A DNA stretch of 64,000 nt from positions 558,001-622,000 of the forward strand of contig CAXXHC010000001.1 in assembly GCA_963663525.2 (NCBI GenBank), given 5' to 3'. The notes under the pieces are model-generated. The model was not told the origin of the DNA, searched no databases, and saw only the letters and a list, made by a program, of their open reading frames with translations. This DNA comes from G963663525 sp963663525. GTDB lineage: Bacteria; Myxococcota_A; SURF-8; G963663525. Position numbers and translations under genes: made by a program. How positions within the stretch are numbered: position 1 is the first letter of the stretch; each line of letters starts with the position of its first letter. Positions 46,371-53,986 of this stretch are shown piece after piece.

Positions 46371-46387
46371 TGGGACTTTCTGTCCCA
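46371..46387. promoter_or_regulatory. 17-bp palindrome, candidate enhancer for module A
   Basis: TGGGACTTTCTGTCCCA is a perfect 6-5-6 inverted repeat centred about 75 bases upstream of the -24 element at 46303. It has the same TGGGAC-N5-GYCCCA form as the pair upstream of module B. It is the likely binding site of the cluster's NtrC-type regulator. Confidence 0.6.
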
Positions 46388-46461
46388 GCGATTTTGCGTG
46401 AGGGAGAATGATATTTTGTAAGCTATTGAAATAACTGGATAAAAATCGAGTCTGCGTTTTA

Positions 46462-46478
46462 TGAGGCAAATTGTCTCA
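46462..46478. promoter_or_regulatory. Second palindrome TGAGGCAAATTGTCTCA
   Basis: This 17-bp near-palindrome (consensus TGAGRCAAWTTGYCTCA) lies 160 bases upstream of the module A promoter and between the divergent module A and thioredoxin-PEGA genes. Its first 13 bases recur at 39788-39800 upstream of module B, so it may be a shared site for another regulator. The rest of 46172-46698 shows no gene. Confidence 0.45.
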
Positions 46479-46698
46479 GGCGCACGGTTGTACGCAAGGG
46501 AAGATGTCGCCGTCCCTGATACCTTTTAAGGGAATTTTCGTGTACTTCCGGTGTGAAATTTCTCCAAAACCGGTGGCCTGGAAGATCCGAAAATTTCTCA
46601 GCAATACATGCATCTTCGTGTATAGTACTCGCATTCTTTTTGGCAGACGCACATGCGATTCCACAACGAAAGAGGCTTCGGGGAAGGCTTATTGAACC

Positions 46699-48855
46699 AT
46701 GATGACGCGAAAACTCCACGGTTTCGGTGCTTTTTGTGTGCTGTTGCTCCTTCTTTTTACGACGGGGGAGGGTTATTCGTCCGGGGATACACTGGACATC
46801 CAGGCCGAGTTGTCGCGGTCCGGAGTGAAACTCCTCGTGGTGGAGTTCTATGCCACGTGGTGCAAGCCCTGCATGAAAGCGGTGCCGGAGTGGAAAAAGC
46901 TGCATAAAAAGTACAAAAAGTCCGGCCTGCGCTTCATTGTCGTTTCGGCGGACGAAGGGGTCTGCTCGAAAGCGGACTGGTCACCGGACGAAAGCCTCTG
47001 CGATGCCGATGGCGTGTTGCAGCAAAAGTTCGAGGTCGCCAACTTGCCGACATCCTTGCTGTTTTCCTGGGAAGGCAACATCGCCATGCGTTCGCACCGG
47101 GTGGAACCGGTCGAGGAAGCGATTCAAAGCTATTTCAAGGATACGACGTACAAAATCGACGTGGACGAGGTGGACGTGATCGGCGACAAGTACGCCATCG
47201 GGTCCAATCCGGTGTGGGTGCGGGACAAGGTGGTGGATCGCCTGAGAAGCCGCAGCAAGTTCGACGTGGTGACGGCTTCGGGCGGGCGTATCGCAAGCCG
47301 TGAAAGCGATACCTGTTCGGCGTCGTTCCCGGCCAACAGCGTGTTGCGGATTCGGTTGACGGGCGATCCCTCCGGCGAGCGCTACCTGTCGCTCAAGCTG
47401 GAAAAGGACGGCTGCATCAAGGCCAGCGCGCAGGAGTCGTATAAAGGCGAAGGATTTCAGGAAGATAAAGCCTCGCTGAAAAAGGCGGCCCAAACGGCGG
47501 TGGATCGTCTGCTGGCGCAGATCATCACCTACAAGAATCCCGAAGACGTCAGCGACGGCGTGAAGGTGAAAACATTTACGAATCGCTTCGACGACGACGG
47601 CAGCACGATCAACAACCCGGTGGTGGATGAAACCGGCTTTTTGTTCGTGGAGAGCGAACCGGAAGGTGCGACGGTGTATGTCAACGGCGAGGAAAAAGGG
47701 GTTACGCCGTACCAGGCCGAGTTGATGAAGGGGGAATACGTAGTGCTGGCGAAAAAGGGCGCGTTGTGGATTCCGTCCCGCAAGCGCATCCAGATGACGA
47801 CCGAAGGTGCGCAACTGACCATGAAACTCGGCCCGAATTACGGGATTTTACAAGTAGAAAGCACGCCTTCGGGGGCGGATATTCTGCTCAACGGTGAGCC
47901 TTCCGGGTATCAAACGCCGTATACGTTTCCGAAAAAGAAAACGGGGGAGTACGAAGTCACGCTGAAAAAGAACATGTACCTTTCGAGCACGTCGAAAGTG
48001 CAACTGGGTGATGGTCGCACGGTGACGGTGAAGGAGCGCCTGGAGGAGAATTTCGGTTCGTTGCAGGTGACGAGTACCCCTGCGGGGGCGGCGATCTGGG
48101 TGGATGGAAGGGACAGCGGGACGACGACGCCGGGGACGGTGCGTCCGTTGTCGGTGGGCTTGCACGATGTGATTGTGAAATTGTCCTCGCACAACGATTT
48201 CAAGAAAAAAGTACGGATCCAGCGCGGAGAAACCACGCCGTTGGAGGCGTCATTGACGGGTCGATACGGGTTGCTGAAAATCCTCGCGTTTTCCGAAAAA
48301 GACGGCAAAAAAAGTCCTGCACGGGCGGAAGTGAGTATCGATGGAGTGAAGCAGGAGGGAAAAACGCCGTTCAAGAAGAAAATGCTGGTGGGCTCGTACA
48401 AAGTATCTGTCCATAGCGAGGACGGCAGCTATGAAGGCGATGCGACGGTGGAGGAAGGGCAAGAGCAGAAGGTGGAGGCGGTACTTGAATCCGGTGGGAG
48501 CTCTTTCGAAGGTTCTTGGGTTGATCCGATTTCCGGCCTGATCTGGCAGAACCCGCCTGCCAAGGAACAGATGAGATGGGAAGATGCCGTAAAATACTGC
48601 GAAGAACTGAGCCTGGGCGGCCACGATGACTGGCACCTGCCGAGCAAGGAAGAGTTGATGTCGTTGGTGCGCAAAGATGCTCAGGGTTGTAACTGGCCAA
48701 GTGAAATGTTAGGATCGTGCGGTTTTTTTTGGTCGTCGTCGTCCTACGCGGACAATACCTACAACGCGTGGGGCGTCCTTTTCTACTACGGCACCGTGGA
48801 CGGCAGCTATAAGAACCACAGCAGGTACGTCCGTTGTGTCCGTAATGGACCGTGA
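46699..48855 (+). CDS. Thioredoxin - PEGA repeats - Lcl_C chimeric exported protein
   Basis: The 718-residue product has a signal peptide (FCVLLLLLFTTGEGYS), a thioredoxin-fold domain at about 30-145 with active site C55-K-P-C58 (YATWCKPCMKAVPEW), and a middle region at ~150-300. At least three or four PEGA repeats follow at about 313-600 (LFVESEPEGATVYVNGEEKG, GILQVESTPSGADILLNGEP, SLQVTSTPAGAAIWVDGRDS). The C-terminal Lcl_C/DUF1566 domain spans about 608-716 (WVDPISGLIWQNPPAKEQM, DDWHLPSKEEL, YVRCVRNGP). PEGA repeats are extracellular beta modules binding polysaccharide or protein. Coupling a redox domain to surface-binding domains suggests a role in disulfide formation of surface proteins. 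Confidence 0.87.
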   Translation: MMTRKLHGFGAFCVLLLLLFTTGEGYSSGDTLDIQAELSRSGVKLLVVEFYATWCKPCMKAVPEWKKLHKKYKKSGLRFIVVSADEGVCSKADWSPDESLCDADGVLQQKFEVANLPTSLLFSWEGNIAMRSHRVEPVEEAIQSYFKDTTYKIDVDEVDVIGDKYAIGSNPVWVRDKVVDRLRSRSKFDVVTASGGRIASRESDTCSASFPANSVLRIRLTGDPSGERYLSLKLEKDGCIKASAQESYKGEGFQEDKASLKKAAQTAVDRLLAQIITYKNPEDVSDGVKVKTFTNRFDDDGSTINNPVVDETGFLFVESEPEGATVYVNGEEKGVTPYQAELMKGEYVVLAKKGALWIPSRKRIQMTTEGAQLTMKLGPNYGILQVESTPSGADILLNGEPSGYQTPYTFPKKKTGEYEVTLKKNMYLSSTSKVQLGDGRTVTVKERLEENFGSLQVTSTPAGAAIWVDGRDSGTTTPGTVRPLSVGLHDVIVKLSSHNDFKKKVRIQRGETTPLEASLTGRYGLLKILAFSEKDGKKSPARAEVSIDGVKQEGKTPFKKKMLVGSYKVSVHSEDGSYEGDATVEEGQEQKVEAVLESGGSSFEGSWVDPISGLIWQNPPAKEQMRWEDAVKYCEELSLGGHDDWHLPSKEELMSLVRKDAQGCNWPSEMLGSCGFFWSSSSYADNTYNAWGVLFYYGTVDGSYKNHSRYVRCVRNGP

Positions 48856-49021
48856 ATTTGATGATTCGGTCATTGGGTGATTCGATCATTTTCCCCGAGC
48901 GAAGCGAGGGTCGATCGTGTTGGTTCTCGTGTTGGTTCAGGTCTCCCGACCTGAACCTGATGTTTCTCGTCGAACCTCCCGACGGGTGAACCCGACAAGC
49001 CTTGAGCTTTGAATGACGAAT

Positions 49022-49110
49022 GGGTGGCATGGGCGAACCGAAGGTTGCCCATGTGCAGGAACAAGAACACGGGCAAGCTGACGTTTCACGTCGCTTGGCC
49101 CGTGCCACCC
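49022..49110. repeat. 89-bp palindromic element, copy 1
   Basis: The ends GGGTGGCATGGGC and GCCCGTGCCACCC pair as inverted repeats. The interior folds as two hairpins, TGGGCGAACC..GGTTGCCCA and a long one around GACGTTTCACGTC. It is flanked upstream by GCCTTGAGCTTTGAATGACG, as in copies 2 and 3. Confidence 0.75.
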
Positions 49111-49142
49111 CTCTGTTGGTGTCTTTTGGCATGAAGCTCTTG

Positions 49143-49624
49143 GTTGGTTCAGGTCTCCCGACCTGAACCTGATGTTTCTCGTCGAACCTCCCGATCCAAC
49201 AACATGAACCTGTGGAGCAAGTCGGGAGACTTGCTCCAACGAGGAAATGGCTGGCATGGGCGAACCGAAGGTTGCCCATGTGCAGGAACAAGCCCTGTCG
49301 GGTGATTTCACCCGACATTTTTCGAAAATCACCCCTTTTGTCGGGTGAAATCTCCCGACCTACTACTGCTGAACCAACGAAATGAATAACTGGCCCAACG
49401 GGAGAGACAACCGGACCCTCCGGGTTCATTTCAGATTCGCGCGTTTTTCATTTCCGACCGGAATAGACTCTTCCTATAAATTGACTTGATCTCCATCGTG
49501 GCGGCTGTTAGATTTCCGACGTTCGTTCCTTTTTCCCATGGAGTCCATCATGCCGAGTCGTTTCGTTCGAATCGTTCGCCCCTCGCTTCTGCCGTTCGTG
49601 CTGTGCATTGCCTGTCTCGTGGCG
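49143..49624. repeat. 482-bp direct duplication, left copy
   Basis: It is nearly identical (two differences noticed) to 50276-50757, offset by 1,133 bases. It includes the promoter region and the first ~25 codons of the acidic lipoprotein gene whose intact version starts at 50683. Confidence 0.85.
49550..49624 (+). pseudogene. Truncated 5' fragment of the acidic lipoprotein gene
   Basis: It encodes the same MPSRFVRIVRPSLLPFVLCI signal peptide start as the intact gene at 50683, with the same GGAG site, and then breaks into repeat sequence (CGACGGGTGA) before the lipobox Cys. A product, if made, would be a short hydrophobic peptide. Confidence 0.75.
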
Positions 49625-49664
49625 ACGGGTGACCCCGACAAGCCTTGAGCTTTGAATGACGAAT

Positions 49665-49753
49665 GGGTGGCATGGGCGAACCGAAGGTTGCCCATGTGCA
49701 GGAACAAGAACACGGGCAAGCTGACGTTTCACGTCGCTTGGCCCGTGCCACCC
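49665..49753. repeat. 89-bp palindromic element, copy 2
   Basis: Identical by eye to the copy at 49022-49110, including the GCTTTGAATGACGAAT upstream flank. It lies just after the truncated lipoprotein fragment. Confidence 0.75.
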
Positions 49754-49890
49754 CTCTGTTGGTCTCGTGTTGGTTCAGGTCTCCCGACCTGAACCTGATG
49801 TTTCTCGTCGAACCTCCCGATCCAACAACATGAACCTGTGGAGCAAGTCGACGGGTGAACCCGACAAGCCTTGAGCTTTGAATGACGAAT

Positions 49891-49979
49891 GGGTGGCATG
49901 GGCGAACCGAAGGTTGCCCATGTGCAGGAACAAGAACACGGGCAAGCTGACGTTTCACGTCGCTTGGCCCGTGCCACCC
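49891..49979. repeat. 89-bp palindromic element, copy 3
   Basis: Identical by eye to copies 1 and 2, with the same upstream flank and the same CTCTGTTGGT downstream. Confidence 0.75.
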
Positions 49980-50114
49980 CTCTGTTGGTGTCTTTTGGCA
50001 TGAAGCCGTGTAGCAAGTCAGCCTTGTAGCCCTGTAGACCTGTGGTCGGGTGATTTCACCCGACATTTTTCGCCCCCCTTTTTAATTCCCACCCTGGCCA
50101 ATAGCCCAATAGGG

Positions 50115-50272
50115 GCGGAAATTAAAATAGTGCGGATTTGGAATCGACCCGTAGGGTCCAATTGCCTCTCCCAGTGGGAGAGGTCGGTGCTTCAGCACCG
50201 GGTGAGGGGAAGTCTTCTTGACCCCTCACCCTAACCCTCTCCCCAGGGGAGAGGGGATAAAAAGCTAATATT
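50115..50272. repeat. Second copy of the MITE-like repeat of the left end of the window
   Basis: It starts GCGGAAATTAAAATAGTGCG and carries the same hairpins (GCCTCTCCCAGTGGGAGAGG, CGGTGCTTCAGCACCG, CCCTCTCCCC..GGGGAGAGGG) in the opposite orientation to 181-417. Its right end is less clear. Confidence 0.55.
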
Positions 50273-50275
50273 AGT

Positions 50276-50757
50276 GTTGGTTCAGGTCTCCCGACCTGAA
50301 CCTGATGTTTCTCGTCGAACCTCCCGATCCAACAACATGAACCTGTGGAGCAAGTCGGGAGACTTGCTCCAACGAGGAAATGGCTGGCATGGGCGAACCG
50401 AAGGTTGCCCATGTGCAGGAACAAGCCCTGTCGGGTGATTTCACCCGACATTTTTCGAAAACCACCCCTTTTGTCGGGTGAAATCTCCCGACCTACTACT
50501 GCTGAACCAACGAAATGAATAACTGGCCCAACGGGAGAGACAACCGGACCCTCCGGGTTCATTTCAGATTCGCGCGTTTTTCATTTCCGACCGGAATAGA
50601 CTCTTCCTGTAAATTGACTTGATCTCCATCGTGGCGGCTGTTAGATTTCCGACGTTCGTTCCTTTTTCCCATGGAGTCCATCATGCCGAGTCGTTTCGTT
50701 CGAATCGTTCGCCCCTCGCTTCTGCCGTTCGTGCTGTGCATTGCCTGTCTCGTGGCG
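50276..50757. repeat. 482-bp direct duplication, right copy
   Basis: It matches 49143-49624 and continues into the intact lipoprotein gene, so this is probably the original and the left copy the duplicate. Confidence 0.85.
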
Positions 50758-51561
50758 GCGATCGTGTTTTCCTGCGCCGACAACTCCGACTGCGGCCTGT
50801 TGGACTGCACGGATATATCCTCGTCCTCAAGCGATGGAGACACCGACACCACCGAAGAAGAATATGCCGATTTCGACCGCATCGAGCACACGGTGACGGA
50901 CGAATTCGAAGCGGAGGTTTCCGCCGATACGGGAGGCATTCTGCCTGTGACCGGGTGCACGCTGACCGTTCCGGCGGGCGCGCTCGAAGCGGATACGGTG
51001 CTCGGCGTGAGCGTCTATTCCGACGCGGTGGCCGGGCAGCGCAGCGCCATTTACCGGTTCAGTCCTCCCGGCCAGCAGTTCACCGCCAACGTGTCGGTGG
51101 CCATCGAATACGACGCCGAAAATATCGCCGACCCCGCCTTTTTCTGGACACTGGCGGACGATCTCAACGGCTTCGAGGAAATCGACGCCAAATTCAACGA
51201 CGGCAAGGCCATCGCCGAAGTGAATCATTTTTCGCTGGGATACGTAGGTTCCCGAAGCGCTGCGGACGGCGATGAAGACGAGATGGAAGCGGAAGAAGCC
51301 GACGAGACGGAGCTGTCCGAAATGGATGGCGAGGCGGAACTCGAAGAAATCGCCGAAACCGAAGCGGAAGAGTTGGAAGAAAGCGCAGAGCAGGAAGAAA
51401 GCCTCGAACAGGAAATGGATGCTGAGGAGGAAAGCGTCGAGTCCGAGGCCTCGGAACTGGATGAGGAAGAATCCGTGGACGATGAAAACGACGCCGAAAT
51501 GGACGAAGATCCGAACTCCGAGATCGAGGAAGAAGCTTCCGAACAAGAGGAGCAGGAGTAG
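50683..51561 (+). CDS. Acidic lipoprotein with ZU5-like central domain and Glu-rich tail
   Basis: The 292-residue product has a lipoprotein signal (AIVFSC, Cys31). It contains a ~110-residue beta-rich domain (FEAEVSADTGGILPVTGCTL, VPAGALEADTVLGVSVYSDA, YRFSPPGQQFTANVSVAIEY, VNHFSLGYVG) that resembles the ZU5-like fold often found in bacterial surface lipoproteins. The final ~90 residues are almost entirely Glu/Asp/Ser/Ala. The ATG at 50683 (GGAG six bases upstream) is preferred over the in-frame ATG at 50671. A truncated duplicate of its 5' end lies 1,133 bases upstream. The acidic tail could bind cations. Confidence 0.72.
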   Translation: MPSRFVRIVRPSLLPFVLCIACLVAAIVFSCADNSDCGLLDCTDISSSSSDGDTDTTEEEYADFDRIEHTVTDEFEAEVSADTGGILPVTGCTLTVPAGALEADTVLGVSVYSDAVAGQRSAIYRFSPPGQQFTANVSVAIEYDAENIADPAFFWTLADDLNGFEEIDAKFNDGKAIAEVNHFSLGYVGSRSAADGDEDEMEAEEADETELSEMDGEAELEEIAETEAEELEESAEQEESLEQEMDAEEESVESEASELDEEESVDDENDAEMDEDPNSEIEEEASEQEEQE

Positions 51562-51597
51562 CGCTTCGCGGTTCGTTCGATCATTCTCCGTCCTTAC

Positions 51598-51771
51598 CCC
51601 GCATAATTCATGAAGAATCTACTGCGACTTGAAAATCCTCGATCTTTCACTTGTTTCCCGATTTTCATCCTCGACAGACTGTAAAGTATGCCTGCGGGTG
51701 AAAATCGGTCCAACTTCATGAAATATCTTCGGTTTTCTGCGTCTCGCTACGATCCTCATGAATAATGCGGG
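51598..51771. mobile_element. MITE-like element, copy 3 (174 bp)
   Basis: Ends CCCGCATAATTCATGA and TCATGAATAATGCGGG; flanks TTAC (51594-51597) and TTAA (51772-51775). It is nearly identical to the copy at 28967-29140, so the two moved or were copied recently. Confidence 0.8.
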
Positions 51772-51884
51772 TTAACGGAAACAGGGTGATGTCTCAGTAG
51801 GTCGGATCACTTGTTGTCCGACAACGAAATCGGACATGTAAAGAAATCGCACAACCCACAAAAACTATCCTAACAATGTTTTAC

Positions 51885-52158
51885 ATGCGAACAAAATCGC
51901 ATGAATATACTGCAAAGTCGTGCATTTTCACGCAAACTCACGTCAGGTTCGATTCATGCCGCAAAACTTGTGCAAATCTACGACGAAACGTGCAAAGTCC
52001 CCCCAGGTTTTCTCGCAACGAGTCGAGGGTAACCGAGAAAAAAGTGTACAGCAACTGGACAAAAACAGCCTTTTTCGACCCAAAAGTCTCGCAACGTGCT
52101 ATTTTTTCTCATAAAGCTCGTGGTTGCGAATCTGCACGTTTTTTCACCAATTTGCACG
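51885..52158 (+). repeat. 270-bp intergenic element, copy B, upstream of bioA
   Basis: Homologous to the element at 11413-11682 read on the opposite strand, and in the same orientation relative to the downstream gene. It carries clustered GTGCA motifs (ACGTGCAAAG, TCGTGCA, TTGCACG) and ends about 80 bases before the bioA ATG. With the MITE copy it accounts for most of the 675 bases between the acidic lipoprotein gene and bioA. Confidence 0.65.
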
Positions 52159-52236
52159 TTTGCGAAAACGGCACGGCTTGACCCGTATCCCCATCTTCGA
52201 TAGAGTCGGGCTCTTTTACCGCAACGAGGAGTTTTC

Positions 52237-53610
52237 ATGTCGACCGACAATTTTTTGAATGAAATCGATGAGTTGAATGATATCGACCGAAACGTGCTCT
52301 GGCATCCTTTCACCCAGATGGCCGAGTACCGCGAGGCGGAGCCGTTGATCGTCGCCTGCGCCGAGGGCTGCTGGCTGGAGGACGTCCACGGAAAACGCTA
52401 CCTCGACGCAATAGCAAGCCTCTGGACCAACGTCCACGGGCATTGCGTGCCGGAAATCGACGCTGCCGTGCGCGATCAGCTCGACCGCGTGGCCCACTCC
52501 ACATTGTTGGGTCAAGCCAACGTGCCGTCGATCCGCCTGGCGAAGAAACTTGTTGAAATCACTCCGGAAGGCCTCGATCACGTCTTCTATTCCGACTCCG
52601 GTTCCACGGCCATGGAAATCGCCCTGAAGATGGCCTTCCAGTTCCATCGCCAGAACGGCCACCCCGAGCGGCGCACGTTCATCGGCCTGAGCGAGGCCTA
52701 CCACGGCGACACCATCGGCTCGGTGTCGCTGGGCGGCATCGACCTCTTCCATAGCGTCTACCGCCCGTTGCTGTTCGAGATGGTCCACGTCCCCACCCCC
52801 TATAACCTGCGGGAACCCCGCACGGCGGAAGATCCCGACGGCTTGAAGCGCTTCATGGAGGCGCTGGAGGCGGCCTTCGTCACGCACGGCAAGGAGGCGG
52901 CGGCCTTTACCATCGAACCGCTGATGCAGGGGGCGGCGGGGATGCTCGCCCAGCCCAAAGGTTACTTGCGGCGCGTGCGCGAACTGTGCGACGAGTACGG
53001 CGTGCTGCTGATCTGCGACGAGGTGGCCACCGGTTTCGGTCGCACCGGCACGATGTTCGCCTGCGAGCAGGAAGGCGTCCGTCCCGACCTGATGGCCCTG
53101 GCCAAGGGACTCAGCGGCGGTTATCTGCCTTTGGCTGCCACGATGGCAAGTTCCCGGATTTACGAAGGTTTTCTTGGTTCCCACGAAGAGGCCCGCACCT
53201 TTTTCCACGGCCACACGTTCACGGGGAATCCGCTGGCCTCGGCGGCGGCGCTGGCCAGCCTGGAACTGTTCGAAACCCGGCAGGTGCTGGAAAAGATTCA
53301 GCCGAAGATCGAGCACTTCGCCCGGCGTCTGGACGAGTGGATCGCCCCGCTGAACTGCTGCGGCGAAATCCGTCGGCGCGGCCTGATGTGCGGCGTGGAA
53401 CTGGTCAAAGACAAAAGCACGCTGGAGGAATACCCCTGGCAGGAAAAAATCGGCGCGCGCGTCTGCCTGAAAGCGCGGGATTTCGGCGTGATTTTGCGCC
53501 CGTTGGGCTCGGTGCTGGTGTTCATGCCGCCCCTGGCGATCTCGCTGGAGGAAATCGACCTCATGGTGGACGCCGCCCGCAAATCGCTCGTGGAGGTCTG
53601 CGGGAAGTGA
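52237..53610 (+). CDS. bioA: Adenosylmethionine-8-amino-7-oxononanoate aminotransferase
   Basis: BioA transfers the amino group of S-adenosylmethionine to 8-amino-7-oxononanoate (KAPA) to make DAPA, the penultimate precursor step before dethiobiotin. The 457-residue class III aminotransferase begins with the BioA-specific LWHPFTQMAEY, has SLWTNVHGHCVPEID, the PLP-phosphate loop SGSTAMEIALKMA, YHGDTIGSVS, the PLP ring contact Asp261 (LLICDEVATGFGRTG) and the Schiff-base Lys290 (MALAKGLSGGYLP). CGAGGAG precedes the ATG. No other biotin gene is in the window, so it is a stand-alone bio gene here. Confidence 0.95.
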   Translation: MSTDNFLNEIDELNDIDRNVLWHPFTQMAEYREAEPLIVACAEGCWLEDVHGKRYLDAIASLWTNVHGHCVPEIDAAVRDQLDRVAHSTLLGQANVPSIRLAKKLVEITPEGLDHVFYSDSGSTAMEIALKMAFQFHRQNGHPERRTFIGLSEAYHGDTIGSVSLGGIDLFHSVYRPLLFEMVHVPTPYNLREPRTAEDPDGLKRFMEALEAAFVTHGKEAAAFTIEPLMQGAAGMLAQPKGYLRRVRELCDEYGVLLICDEVATGFGRTGTMFACEQEGVRPDLMALAKGLSGGYLPLAATMASSRIYEGFLGSHEEARTFFHGHTFTGNPLASAAALASLELFETRQVLEKIQPKIEHFARRLDEWIAPLNCCGEIRRRGLMCGVELVKDKSTLEEYPWQEKIGARVCLKARDFGVILRPLGSVLVFMPPLAISLEEIDLMVDAARKSLVEVCGK

Positions 53611-53686
53611 TGGGGAATCATTGGGGAGAACGTGTTTCTCTTATGATTTCAATGTGTTAACTTGGAAACCATGACGGGTTGAGCAA

Positions 53687-53709
53687 GTCGGGTAAAGCAA
53701 TTACCCGAC
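53687..53709. repeat. Perfect hairpin GTCGGGTAA / TTACCCGAC
   Basis: A 9-bp stem with loop AGCAA lies 76 bases after bioA. There is no T-run, though it may still serve as transcript end. Another inverted repeat with arms CGTGCCGTAGT / ACTACGGCACG lies at about 53769-53812. Confidence 0.55.
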
Positions 53710-53800
53710 CTGTTCTCTCTCTACAATCGTGTTGTAGTTTTTTTCTGGTTGGCTAATATACACGCTGTCGTGCCGTAGTGTCGGACAAAACGACCTACGT

Positions 53801-53905
53801 GACTACGGCACGAAGTCCCATGTGCCGGACTATATGGTGAAGGACGGAGAAGCCTATCGGTTCATTACCGATCACATGGGGTCTGTGATGTTGGTGGTGA
53901 AGATT
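53801..53905 (+). pseudogene. Rhs core-domain relic
   Basis: A 35-codon open stretch encodes DYGTKSHVPDYMVKDGEAYR followed by FITDHMGSVMLVVKI. This matches the conserved Rhs core (typically YGT..HVPDYMVKDG..YRIISDHLGSVRLVVN). No start and no continuation are visible; it is the decayed remnant of a large Rhs/YD-repeat protein gene. It sits 80 bases from three lipoprotein genes made of YD-like repeats. Confidence 0.8.
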
Positions 53906-53986
53906 TCACCTGACATTGCATTGAATTGTCGGGTCAGATGACCCGACCTACAAAACTACTTGGCTTCTCTCTCAGCCACTCGCCCC

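Larger units (their letters stand above)
48856..50670. repeat. 1.8-kb repeat-dense intergenic region
   Basis: No functional gene is seen here. The region is a mosaic of (i) three 89-bp palindromic elements at 49022, 49665 and 49891, (ii) a 482-bp direct duplication, (iii) several copies of a TCAGGTCTCCCGACCTGA-type hairpin block beginning near 49148, 49772 and 50281, and (iv) GTCGGGTGATTTCACCCGAC-type hairpins. Mosaic junctions such as CGACGGGTGA recur where blocks join, suggesting repeated homologous rearrangement. Confidence 0.75.

Noticed and set aside
46639..46655. TTGGCAGACGCACATGC upstream of the thioredoxin-PEGA gene looked like a sigma-54 promoter
   Set aside because: The GG and GC are 11, not 10, bases apart, and the -12 region lacks TTGC.
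49022..49979. Regularly recurring palindromes near 49-50 kb as a CRISPR array
   Set aside because: Spacing between copies is irregular (hundreds of bases), the units are 89 bp, and there are no uniform short spacers or cas genes.
48937..50066. Several minus-strand ORFs with repeated CSCTWATFGSPMP-type peptides in the 48.9-50.1 kb region
   Set aside because: They arise from the 89-bp palindromic elements and flanking hairpin blocks; no ribosome-binding sites, and frames vary between copies.
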